From: Maribacter cobaltidurans
GTDB taxonomy: Bacteria; Bacteroidota; Bacteroidia; Flavobacteriales; Flavobacteriaceae
NCBI RefSeq assembly: GCF_002269385.1
Contig: NZ_CP022957.1
Coordinates: forward strand, 3,897,001 to 3,961,000
Reading direction: 5' to 3'
Length of the DNA: 64,000 nucleotides
Below, piece after piece: positions 1-7,178 of the stretch. How positions within the stretch are numbered: position 1 is the stretch's first letter; each line of letters begins with the position of its first letter. Below the pieces are notes generated by a model, which was not told the origin of the DNA, ran no database searches, and saw only the letters and a list, made by a program, of their open reading frames with translations. The translations under genes were made by a program, and so were the position numbers.

Positions 1-259
1 AATTAATACCTTTTAAGTAAGAGGCTCCTTAGTGGTACACCCAGAGTGTGCCCAATTCTTTTAGGGTCGCTAACCGGCCTATGCTGAGCGTAGTCCATGC
101 CATATATTTCTCCTTTTTCTTGTCGAAACCAATTTTTTGTAGGAATTTTAAAGTACTTCCCCTAAAATAGAAATAAAAGTACCCAGGTACATTTATACAA
201 TTGTTGGCAACAAGGTAAAAAGACAACGAACAAAGAACCTTAATCAAACTTTGACAAGA
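1..259. other. Left edge, no supported gene; right half of a possible cassette boundary
   Basis: I see no convincing gene here. A minus-strand reading frame at 29-247 has no recognisable domain and a composition unlike its neighbours. A short hairpin (GGTACAC / GTGTGCC) lies near 33-51 and a GTACC/GGTAC palindrome near 179-190. The stretch TTGTTGGCAACAA near 201-213 is an odd-length perfect palindrome carrying GTTGGC. It resembles the outer right box of the inverted-repeat elements found between the next genes. No TAnnTTTG promoter box is evident ahead of the first gene, as expected if that gene is a promoterless cassette. This is inference from pattern only. Confidence 0.4.
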
Positions 260-1096
260 ATGGAAAAAAGAGTATTCAAATGTTTAGTGGCTTCACCAGG
301 GGACACACAAGAAGAAAGAAAAATTTGCGAGAAAATATTTGAAGAACTGAATAAAGGAATAGGTGAAGGTTTCGGATTTGTCATTGAAAAGCGAATGTGG
401 GAACATAACACCAGACCTGCATTCGGAGATTATAGCCAAGCCATTATTAGTGAACAACTTGGTAACGATTACGATGTATTTGTTGGGATAATGAACAATA
501 GGTTTGGTACAGAGACTAAATCTGCGGGTTCAGGAACAGAAGAGGAATTTAACAACGCATATGAACGATTAAAGAATCAAGAAGAAGTGGAGATAATGTT
601 CTACTTCAATGATGCTCCTGTCAAAAAAAGTGAGATTAAAACAGAAGACTTAAACAAGGTTGAAGAATTCAAATCAAAAGTAGGAAAATTAGGAGGTTAT
701 CATTGGACTTATAGCGGTCCAAAAGAATTTGAAGATCTATTTAGAAGTCACCTAACTGACTATTTCGTTAAGTTGTTTGGTGCAGAAAAACAAAAATCTA
801 CAAAAGATAATATTCAATACGAAATTCTTCATTCTAAATTCAAAGAAAGATTAGACAACTCATTACAAGCCTTCAGTTCACAACCAATTATTTGGGTTGA
901 CCCTATCATTAGTAATACAAATGAAATATCTCAAAACCCAGATGAAAACTATACAAGGAGAATTGATGTTTCAGAAATAATTGATGAGCCCGAATCGATT
1001 ACATTTAATGCTCCACCACAGTTTGGCTTGACCTCTCTTGCCCATTACATGGTTCTTCGTTCATGGGAGAAAAGGAAACTATTGGTTATATCTTGA
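260..1096 (+). CDS. DUF4062-STAND NTPase, N-terminal part of a frameshifted gene
   Basis: This is the N-terminal part of a probable STAND-type defence/signalling ATPase. Residues 1-115 match a DUF4062-like, TIR-like Rossmann domain: VASPGDTQEER at 10-20, DVFVGI near 72-77 and GTEEEF near 92-97. After a linker, a P-loop position (APPQFGLTSL, residues 251-260) begins the NTPase. The lysine expected in GK[ST] is leucine. The frame then closes at 1096, while the rest of the NTPase continues in the +1 frame. I chose the ATG at 260 over the TTG at 251, because homologous domains begin just before the VASPGD strand. If the frames are joined at about 1069-1075, the protein is about 870 residues. Defence role is inferred from architecture; no partner gene is adjacent. 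Confidence 0.7.
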   Translation: MEKRVFKCLVASPGDTQEERKICEKIFEELNKGIGEGFGFVIEKRMWEHNTRPAFGDYSQAIISEQLGNDYDVFVGIMNNRFGTETKSAGSGTEEEFNNAYERLKNQEEVEIMFYFNDAPVKKSEIKTEDLNKVEEFKSKVGKLGGYHWTYSGPKEFEDLFRSHLTDYFVKLFGAEKQKSTKDNIQYEILHSKFKERLDNSLQAFSSQPIIWVDPIISNTNEISQNPDENYTRRIDVSEIIDEPESITFNAPPQFGLTSLAHYMVLRSWEKRKLLVIS

Positions 1097-2879
1097 TTCC
1101 TTGAACACAAAGCCTCATAATATTCACAAAGAGGCAAAACGAGAAGTCGAACGAAGCGGTCAAAAATTATCTGATGTAAAGGCTATAATACTTGATTCTT
1201 GGAACAATTATGAAATTAATAGTTTCAAAAAATTAAAAAATCTATCAGATGAATTCAAGTCCACTCCTCTAATCTTAATGCATACAATAGAAGATGGAAA
1301 GTTCTTAAAAGAACCAAATAAGATTAAAATTAATCGGGAATTTAAACAGCTCTTTCTCCTTGCTTTACCGAGAACACAAATTAGAAAAGTCGTTTCTGAA
1401 TACAATAAAGTAAAAGAAATAGGAATGGAGGATACCATTTTAACTAAGGTTGTTTCTGACTTGGAAGTCTTAAACATACACAGAACTCCCATGAACTGTT
1501 TTACTCTTCTTAAGGTGGCTGAAAAATACTTTGATGAAAGCCCTATCAATAGGACTGACATGATTGAAAAAGTACTTTTCGTTTTGTTTAACGTTGACCA
1601 AATACCAAGGTATAAGACTAAACCTGACTTGAAAGATTGTGAATTTGTTCTTGGTCGCTTTTGTGAAAAACTGATTCGCAATGAGAGTTATCACTTCTCC
1701 AAGGACTATTTTATCACAGAGTTGAAGCAATACTGTCAAGAGAAGCTGATTGACTTAGAAGTAGAATTGGTCTTTGATGTTCTCACTCTAAATAACATTA
1801 TAGTCAAACATGAGATTGATTATTGCTTTAGGTCTTCTTTTTGGGTTTATTACTTCGGTGCAAAAAGAATGCATAACAACAAGGAATTTGCCGAATACAT
1901 ATTTCAATCTAAAAAGTACACCTCTTTTCCAGAAATCATTGAATTCTATACAGGGATAGATAGGAATAAAATTGATGCTCTAGAGGTTTTAGCTAAGGAT
2001 ATACATGAAACATGCGATATTGTGAATTCAAAAGTCAGGCTTTCCAATGACATGAATATCTTCTCGCAAATACAATGGAAACCAACAGAGGAGCAAATAC
2101 AAAGGGCACAGAGTGATTTGAGTGAAAATGTTATAAACTCAGGCCTTCCTGATGATATAAAGGACCAACATGCTGACCGAAACTACAATCAAATTAGGCC
2201 ATATAATCAAAGTATTCAATCATTTTTTGCTGAGTATTCTTTGCATAACCTCATGCAAAACATACGTGCTTCCTCAAGAGCGTTGAGAAATAGCGACTAT
2301 GTCGACCCTGAAGCAAAGAGAAAAATATTGAATGAAATTCTGAGAAGTTGGGAACAATTATCAAACGTTTTACTAGCTCTTACGCCTATTTTGGCTGATA
2401 AGGGTACTGCAGGTTTTGACGGACATAGCTTTACACTTCAGGGTGATTTTGGAGATTCTTTTGAAACTCGATTAAATAGGATTATTCAAGTTAACATGAC
2501 TAATGTAGTTGGCTATTTTAAAGATGACCTTTATTCGAGTAAAATCGCGCCCCTGCTTTATGAAACCTTTCAAAACACTAAGGATTCAAACACTAGGCAT
2601 AAACTAGCCCTGTTGTTGGTATTCTGTAGACCAAGACAATGGAGGAAATATATTCAGGACTATATTATCTCATTGAATAAAAATTCGTTCTACCTATACG
2701 ACATTCATAACGCTCTTATGGCTAAGTACAATTTTGATTTTATAACGGAGGAAGAAAGAAGAGAGATAACAATGCTTGCGAAAATGTGCTTTGCTAAGCA
2801 TGAATTTGGCTCCAAAAGACCTTCACCAAAAGAACTTAGGAAAGTTCATATTTCAAAACCGAAAACTGATAATAAATAA
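1038..2879 (+). CDS. STAND NTPase, C-terminal part of the same frameshifted gene
   Basis: This frame continues the preceding fragment; its first residues before about 1075 are probably not translated from the TTG at 1038. It starts with the strand after the P-loop (YWLYLDSLN), followed by a Walker B-like strand (AIILDSW) and a sensor-like strand (PLILMHT). It then has ALPRTQIRKVV, resembling the L-x-R-x-x-I-R helix of STAND families. NIHRTPMN and INRTDMIEKVL further on fit the winged-helix/arm region. The remainder is alpha-helical with no enzyme motif and would be the sensor half. Removing one A from the run in 1070-1074 restores a single open frame (W-E-K-G-N-Y-W). The gene is therefore a recent pseudogene, a sequencing error, or, less likely, a programmed shift. 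Confidence 0.65.
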   Translation: MPITWFFVHGRKGNYWLYLDSLNTKPHNIHKEAKREVERSGQKLSDVKAIILDSWNNYEINSFKKLKNLSDEFKSTPLILMHTIEDGKFLKEPNKIKINREFKQLFLLALPRTQIRKVVSEYNKVKEIGMEDTILTKVVSDLEVLNIHRTPMNCFTLLKVAEKYFDESPINRTDMIEKVLFVLFNVDQIPRYKTKPDLKDCEFVLGRFCEKLIRNESYHFSKDYFITELKQYCQEKLIDLEVELVFDVLTLNNIIVKHEIDYCFRSSFWVYYFGAKRMHNNKEFAEYIFQSKKYTSFPEIIEFYTGIDRNKIDALEVLAKDIHETCDIVNSKVRLSNDMNIFSQIQWKPTEEQIQRAQSDLSENVINSGLPDDIKDQHADRNYNQIRPYNQSIQSFFAEYSLHNLMQNIRASSRALRNSDYVDPEAKRKILNEILRSWEQLSNVLLALTPILADKGTAGFDGHSFTLQGDFGDSFETRLNRIIQVNMTNVVGYFKDDLYSSKIAPLLYETFQNTKDSNTRHKLALLLVFCRPRQWRKYIQDYIISLNKNSFYLYDIHNALMAKYNFDFITEEERREITMLAKMCFAKHEFGSKRPSPKELRKVHISKPKTDNK

Positions 2880-2885
2880 ACCCAG

Positions 2886-2950
2886 CTACTAACAAAACCT
2901 ATAACAATAGTACCCTGCGGGACAATGCGCATAGCCAAAACCGTTAACCA
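2886..2950. repeat. attC-like imperfect inverted repeat B
   Basis: This element fills the gap between the STAND gene and the next gene. Outer boxes are ACTAAC (2888-2893) and GTTAAC (2943-2948). Inside, CTAT pairs with ATAG, and CAATAGTACCC pairs with GGGACAATG, with extrahelical bases around a TGC loop. That gives one long bulged hairpin. Outer AAC/GTT boxes with an imperfect, asymmetric stem are the hallmark of integron attC sites, but the boxes do not match the RYYYAAC/GTTRRRY consensus exactly. Identity as a recombination site is inference. Confidence 0.45.
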
Positions 2951-2963
2951 TAATTAAATAACC

Positions 2964-3650
2964 ATGAAATTCATCCCTACGAAAAAAGCTGACCATTACT
3001 TCTTTTTCATTTTTGCATTCTATTACTTAATAGCTTCGGTTTTGGGATTTGGTTATTCTTCATCTAGGATAATTTCTAATGGCGGTGAAATTCCAATCAG
3101 AGCTATTATTCATGGTGCACTCGCAGGTTGTTGGTATTTTTTATTTTTTGCCCAAGTTCTTTTAATAATCTTAAACAAGAAAAATTTACATATTAAAATT
3201 GGCAAGGTATTAATTCCTCTCATTATTGCAGTTTTTATCAGTGGCATTTATGTCGTTTTACTTAGAGGACCAATACCTTTTGAGAAGGTTCCATTTGAAG
3301 CAATGGGCAATGAAATTGGATTGTTTTTTATTGGAATACTATATGCTGTTCTAGGTTATATTTATCGCAATAATCCACATTACCACAAAAGATACCTTCT
3401 TTACACGATTATTATTTTAAGTGGTGCAGGAATTGTTCGGTTTTATTCTTTTCTTGATATAACGATTAATCATCTTTTGGTTATTTATGCCATCCCACTG
3501 CTTTTGATTTTTGTTTATGACTTAATTATTTATCGAAAATTATTTAAGGCAACTTGGATAGGATTTCTAATATTTTTATTTCATTTATTCTTGTTAAGCC
3601 AGTTTTTTGGGATGATAGCAGATTATCTCAGACCAATAATGAGAGATTGA
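2964..3650 (+). CDS. Predicted polytopic membrane protein, about seven TM helices
   Basis: The 228-residue product has hydrophobic segments at roughly 12-30, 46-68, 80-100, 115-132, 143-160, 165-187 and 195-217. Helix 2 holds a His in a HGALAGCW context and is followed by QVLLI; another HIKIG follows in the next loop. This histidine spacing loosely recalls small haem- or quinone-associated membrane families such as DUF2306, but I cannot assign a family. The gene is AT-rich, alone, and bounded on both sides by attC-like repeats, so it looks like a cassette. No promoter or terminator was recognised. Confidence 0.6.
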   Translation: MKFIPTKKADHYFFFIFAFYYLIASVLGFGYSSSRIISNGGEIPIRAIIHGALAGCWYFLFFAQVLLIILNKKNLHIKIGKVLIPLIIAVFISGIYVVLLRGPIPFEKVPFEAMGNEIGLFFIGILYAVLGYIYRNNPHYHKRYLLYTIIILSGAGIVRFYSFLDITINHLLVIYAIPLLLIFVYDLIIYRKLFKATWIGFLIFLFHLFLLSQFFGMIADYLRPIMRD

Positions 3651-3678
3651 AAAATTACAAGAATGTAGATAAACAAAT

Positions 3679-3800
3679 GCTAACAAAGTATATAAAAAAT
3701 AGGCTAAATAGTAGTAAAATCAGGGCTCTTGTCTCGTTTCAAACATTATGCTTAACCGAAAGTTCAGTGTTTAGAAATCGCCTACTTTTCATATACTAAC
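3679..3800. repeat. attC-like imperfect inverted repeat C
   Basis: The left arm AGTATATAAAAAATAGGC (3687-3704) pairs with GCCTACTTTTCATATACT (3780-3797). Sixteen of 18 positions are complementary, and both mismatches would be A-C pairs. A GCTAAC box (3679-3684) precedes the left arm, and AACCGATG follows the right arm. The spacer of about 75 bases contains no ORF. The size, position between two single-gene units and bulged arms match the structure of integron attC sites. A short frame overlapping the left part (3554-3799) is judged spurious. Confidence 0.5.
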
Positions 3801-3864
3801 CGATGTAGGTAATTTAAGTAACAAACTTTCATTCTATTCGTCGAAATAAAAACGTACTACAATA

Positions 3865-4500
3865 ATGAGTAGAATTAAAGAAAAAATATTACCTCAGATT
3901 TTCATCATTTATACAAGATATTTAATTGGTGGAGCATTTGTTTTTGCTAGCCTAATAAAAATAAAAGGACACCGTTTTACTTCTGAAAATGGAGAATTGA
4001 ATCCTATAAATAGTGCTTGGCACTTTTTTGAAACTATGTACCAATCTGGATTGTATTGGCAATTCATTGGAATAACCCAATTAATAGCAGGATTCTTCCT
4101 TATGACACAAAAATTCTCAAAGCTTGGGGCATTGATTAATCTTCCAATTATCTTAAATATTTTCATAATTACCCTATCCTATTATTTCGCCTATACGCCA
4201 GTTATTACTGGATTAATGTTGTCAGCAAACCTCTTGCTTATCATTTGGGAATGGAATGAGCTTAAAATTTTATTTAATTTAAATCCTAATTTTAATAAAA
4301 ACGTAAGGTTGGAGAAAGATGTTCTTTGGCAAATTGTTGGGTTAATTTTATTCGTTTTTACTTTTATTTACAGAGCATTGATTGACAAATATAATCTTGG
4401 ATTTTGGATGCTAACCTGTTTTTCTATTGGTTTTATTGGTCTAATGATTGGACTGTATAGAGAAAAGAAAAGAAAAAACTACCTGCAGCACAGTGTATAA
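3865..4500 (+). CDS. DoxX-like membrane protein
   Basis: The 211-residue integral membrane protein has about six TM helices (near 12-30, 68-85, 92-112, 114-132, 155-172, 180-198). The N-terminal pattern YTRYLIGGAFVFASLIKIKG, a central loop with FFETMYQSGLYW, and then ITQLIAGFFLM fit the DoxX/DoxX-like fold. The fold also occurs in respiratory or thiosulfate-related membrane subunits. No catalytic role can be read from the sequence. The gene sits alone between two attC-like repeats and has no visible promoter, which supports reading it as a cassette. Start is the first ATG after the upstream repeat. Confidence 0.6.
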   Translation: MSRIKEKILPQIFIIYTRYLIGGAFVFASLIKIKGHRFTSENGELNPINSAWHFFETMYQSGLYWQFIGITQLIAGFFLMTQKFSKLGALINLPIILNIFIITLSYYFAYTPVITGLMLSANLLLIIWEWNELKILFNLNPNFNKNVRLEKDVLWQIVGLILFVFTFIYRALIDKYNLGFWMLTCFSIGFIGLMIGLYREKKRKNYLQHSV

Positions 4501-4613
4501 TTTATTGCTTTGGCAGGTGCTTATTTGGAAAATTCCTATCGAATTTTCTTGGCTCGGAGTTTGTTTACTAAATTAGGTGCTGGCCACCGCACCTAATGAT
4601 ACACGAACGGTTC
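4491..4613. repeat. attC-like imperfect inverted repeat D
   Basis: This is a nested hairpin starting at the last codons of the DoxX-like gene. The outer arms GTGTATAATT (4493-4502) and AATGATACAC (4595-4604) pair at 9 of 10 positions. Inside are two perfect stems: GAAAATTC/GAATTTTC (4528-4535, 4541-4548) and ATTAGGTGC/GCACCTAAT (4572-4580, 4589-4597). The right flank is ACGAACGGTT. This element closes the cassette-like block; the next gene has ordinary flavobacterial lipoprotein features. Recombination function is inferred. Confidence 0.5.
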
Positions 4614-4641
4614 ACCACTTAACTAAAAACACGAATCATCC

Positions 4642-5244
4642 ATGAAAAAAGTATTCTTGATAAGCTTTGTATTTCTGCTGTATGCATGTGGAGGTGCGAA
4701 ATACAATTTTCTTTTTGATACGGGAAGGCAATTGGATTTTAGCAAAGGAAAATGGATACTGAACAGAACCCAATCCAATTCCAAAATATTTGATGCGAAG
4801 CTTTATTCCAATTCGCTAAGGGATTTTAAAAAAATTCTTGGAGATTCGCTAATCGAAATGAACGATCTAAGAAGTACAAAATTGGTATCTCCAAAAATCA
4901 AGTTCGATTTGTCCGATTCAGATTTAAAGGAACTAAAAAGATTCACCAACTGTGACTACCTAATAAATATTACCGGAAACGTTATAAGTGATGGTGCGGG
5001 CACGCTGACTTTTCCCGATGAAATAGAAAAATCTAGTAATAGGGCATCCGTTTCAATATCCATTTATGACCTAAATGCGGCAACGCTTGTCTCATCTTCC
5101 CAAGTTTATGGAAAAACAAAGGTTCAGAATCCTGTTTTTGAGGACGACGCTAATGTACCGGCCATCAATCCCAGTTCACACATGATTATGCTAAAGGGGG
5201 CGGAAAAACTAATAAAAAAGTACGGGAAAAATCAATTGAAATAG
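4642..5244 (+). CDS. Lipoprotein of unknown function
   Basis: The 200-residue product begins with MKKVFLISFVFLLYACGG, a short signal peptide ending in a lipobox (LYAC, Cys16), so it should be lipid-anchored at the envelope. After a basic/Ser-rich segment the body alternates strands and helices. It includes NCDYLINITGNVISDGAG and a later SVSISIYDLNAATLVSSS, suggesting a small alpha/beta domain similar in layout to CsgG/TolB-N-like lipoproteins. That comparison is tentative. It is convergent with the next gene, with 65 bases between stops and no terminator recognised. Confidence 0.6.
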   Translation: MKKVFLISFVFLLYACGGAKYNFLFDTGRQLDFSKGKWILNRTQSNSKIFDAKLYSNSLRDFKKILGDSLIEMNDLRSTKLVSPKIKFDLSDSDLKELKRFTNCDYLINITGNVISDGAGTLTFPDEIEKSSNRASVSISIYDLNAATLVSSSQVYGKTKVQNPVFEDDANVPAINPSSHMIMLKGAEKLIKKYGKNQLK

Positions 5245-5309
5245 TGAAATATCTTAGAGTACATTATAAACAAAAATTAGTCGCCAAGTTTTGATACTCA
5301 AGCGTTATT

Positions 5310-6218
5310 TTATTGATTGAAAAACCGCTGCTTTTGTTTGTTGATAAAGAAAAGAGACTTACCGGAACTTGGTGCTTGATTGCAATACCAAAGGTCTACA
5401 AAGGTGCCTTGGGAAACAACATAACTGTTGCCTGTTTCCTCATCAAAAGCTACCAACTCAAAAGTTCCGGACAATAATTGGTTAGTCCTATCAATTTTTG
5501 AGAATTGAATTTTGGCCGTTGGCGAAAAATCACCACCACCTTCTTGGTTTTCACAGTCAAGTATCCTTACATATGCACCAAATACCTCGAATCCCCCAGT
5601 CAAAATATTCACCCCGTTGGTTCCACTGTATTCAACATCGGTTTGAAGATCGTCAAACCTTAAATTGCTAGACGAAATGGTTATGGCTACCCCCCTTTGG
5701 TTTCGTTGATCTATAGGAGTATCGGGGTCGGGACCATCCCCTCCAATGATTCCAAGGGTGAAAACATCGTCGTTTTCTTCATATACGCCACTGGCCAGTA
5801 TTCCAGTAGATTCAAATGATACCCCATCGATAGTACAAGATATTGTACCGTTATTCAGTTGCTGTGAACATTCGTTGGGCGATTCGCTATCCCCGGTATT
5901 GTCAAAAACAGCATCTTCATTGTCACAGGGTTCCGTGGTATTTGGGTCGGTTCCATCGCCCGTAGTATCGTCACCTCCTGTGTCGCTTCCTTCCCCACTT
6001 GAGTCATCAGTCCCTTGGTTTTCTCCTGTACCATCATCACTAGTTTGCCCGTCATCACTATTCGAATCATCATCGGAATTGCTTCCATCATTATTGGTTC
6101 CGTTGTCTTGCCCTGACGGATTTTCAACCGGATCGGGAGTAGGATTATCCGTATCCGAATCACACTGAATAAAAATAAAAGCTAAAAAAAGAAGTAAGAG
6201 GTAAGCCGATTTTTTCAT
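5310..6218 (-). CDS. Lipoprotein with acidic low-complexity stalk and beta domain
   Basis: The 302-residue product starts with a lipoprotein signal peptide (FIFIQC, Cys19) immediately followed by D-S-D-T-D. An acidic run just after the lipidated Cys is the type of signal that directs Bacteroidota lipoproteins to the cell surface. Residues about 25-115 are a stalk of D, S, G, N, T and E with almost no hydrophobics. From about 125 a beta-rich domain starts with a GTISCTIDG-V-F motif, then GVAITISSS and GGFEVFGAYVRI, similar to DUF6252-type domains. A cell-surface, possibly Ca2+-binding protein is likely; no ligand can be named. The stalk creates long spurious antisense frames. Confidence 0.65.
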   Translation of the reverse strand: MKKSAYLLLLFLAFIFIQCDSDTDNPTPDPVENPSGQDNGTNNDGSNSDDDSNSDDGQTSDDGTGENQGTDDSSGEGSDTGGDDTTGDGTDPNTTEPCDNEDAVFDNTGDSESPNECSQQLNNGTISCTIDGVSFESTGILASGVYEENDDVFTLGIIGGDGPDPDTPIDQRNQRGVAITISSSNLRFDDLQTDVEYSGTNGVNILTGGFEVFGAYVRILDCENQEGGGDFSPTAKIQFSKIDRTNQLLSGTFELVAFDEETGNSYVVSQGTFVDLWYCNQAPSSGKSLFFINKQKQRFFNQ

Positions 6219-6327
6219 TTTTCCTAAATAGTTTTTGTTAAAATAGGAAATACAATCTCTTTAGGAAACGGTTTTCCGTAAAACAAGTCTTTTTTTTGAT
6301 ATAACTTGTTGATTTTCTGTTTAGTTG

Positions 6328-6990
6328 TTAGAAAATTCTGTAATAAGATGTTTTAATTACCCCTTTACCGTCTCTGTAAGGTGTGGATACCAATTCTTTT
6401 GCTTCTATAATCTTCAACTCAAAAGGAGGTACCAACAAATCCAGGCCACTTTGTTTTTTCAATCGGATGCCCTGGCCGGAAATGATATCCACATTAGGAA
6501 TAAAATCGCCTTCCGGTAAGTGCTCTGTAAGGATTAGGTGTTTAAAGTCTTTCAATTTTCGCACGACTCGTTTTATTTCCTCGTTGGATAAGTGCTGCAA
6601 CACTTGCCTTAAAATGGCACAATCAGCTTGGGGAATATCATCTTGGGCAATATCCAGACAATGAAAACGTATGTTTTCGTTTGCATAGGTATTTTGATTG
6701 TGCTCGATAAGGTTTTCTACAATATCGACACCGATATACTTTTTGGTATAGGGTGCCAATTGCCTTCCTACATTAAAATCGCCACAACCCAGATCACAAA
6801 CCGTTAGTGGGGTTTCAAAAGACTTTAAAAACTGAGAAGCGGCAGTTATGTAGGGTTTTACAAGGTTTGGGTCATGCGAACCATCACCCGAATAAAACAT
6901 ACGATGGTCACCGCCCCATAGGTGCTGTTCGTAAATCTGTTCCATGGCGGCCTTGGTGGGCCATGGTTTTTTCTGTTTTTTGTCAGACAT
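6328..6990 (-). CDS. SAM-dependent class I methyltransferase
   Basis: The 220-residue protein contains the SAM-binding glycine loop VCDLGCGDFNVGRQL (about 70-84) and the acidic second-strand end GVDIVENLI (about 94-102). A CLDIAQDDIP motif (about 117) and AILRQVLQHLS (about 130) follow. This fits a methyltransferase of the Methyltransf_11/12 kind. The N-terminal KKPWPTKAAMEQIYEQHLWGG resembles bacterial proteins annotated only as class I methyltransferases, and the substrate is unknown. A 7-bp-stem hairpin (GGCTGTT/AACAGCC, 7017-7033) lies in its leader. Confidence 0.75.
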   Translation of the reverse strand: MSDKKQKKPWPTKAAMEQIYEQHLWGGDHRMFYSGDGSHDPNLVKPYITAASQFLKSFETPLTVCDLGCGDFNVGRQLAPYTKKYIGVDIVENLIEHNQNTYANENIRFHCLDIAQDDIPQADCAILRQVLQHLSNEEIKRVVRKLKDFKHLILTEHLPEGDFIPNVDIISGQGIRLKKQSGLDLLVPPFELKIIEAKELVSTPYRDGKGVIKTSYYRIF

Positions 6991-7116
6991 TATTAGGGTT
7001 GTATACAGATTGATCGGGCTGTTTTTAACAGCCTTTTCACTGAGCTCAAGGGAACAAAACGTACATTCAACGGTTTTAAAAGGGGATTGTAATTCAAGTA
7101 AATAATTATATGTTTA

Positions 7117-7178
7117 ACCAACAACCAACAACCAACAACCAACAACCAACAACCAACAACCAACAACCAACAACCAAC
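7117..7178. repeat. Heptanucleotide tandem array (ACCAACA)8
   Basis: Eight perfect head-to-tail copies of ACCAACA span 7117-7172, and a partial ninth copy runs into the stop codon of the downstream minus-strand amidohydrolase. On the minus strand the unit reads TGTTGGT. It contains no ORF and no hairpin. A second 7-bp array of different sequence lies at 45060-45104. Such arrays are prone to copy-number change by slippage. Confidence 0.9.

Noticed and set aside
29..247. Minus-strand frame at the left edge
   Set aside because: No domain or signal recognised; it spans hairpins and a repeat-like right box, and its codon use is not gene-like.
1060..1095. Programmed +1 frameshift in the STAND gene
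   Set aside because: No recoding signal such as a slow codon plus stop, pseudoknot or SD-like stimulator is visible, so a mutation or sequencing error is more likely; kept only as an alternative.
1208..1681. Antisense frame within the STAND gene
   Set aside because: Lies fully opposite a better supported coding frame and has no family similarity.
3554..3799. Short plus-strand frame after the seven-TM gene
   Set aside because: Starts inside that gene and runs through the left arm of repeat C; composition is not protein-like.
5746..6168. Long Ser/Pro/Val-rich plus frame and a Met/Ile-rich minus frame near it
   Set aside because: Both are products of the low-complexity stalk codons of the lipoprotein read in other frames.
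7117..7178. Possible CRISPR array
   Set aside because: The units are 7 bp with no spacers and no cas genes nearby; the same applies to 45060-45104.
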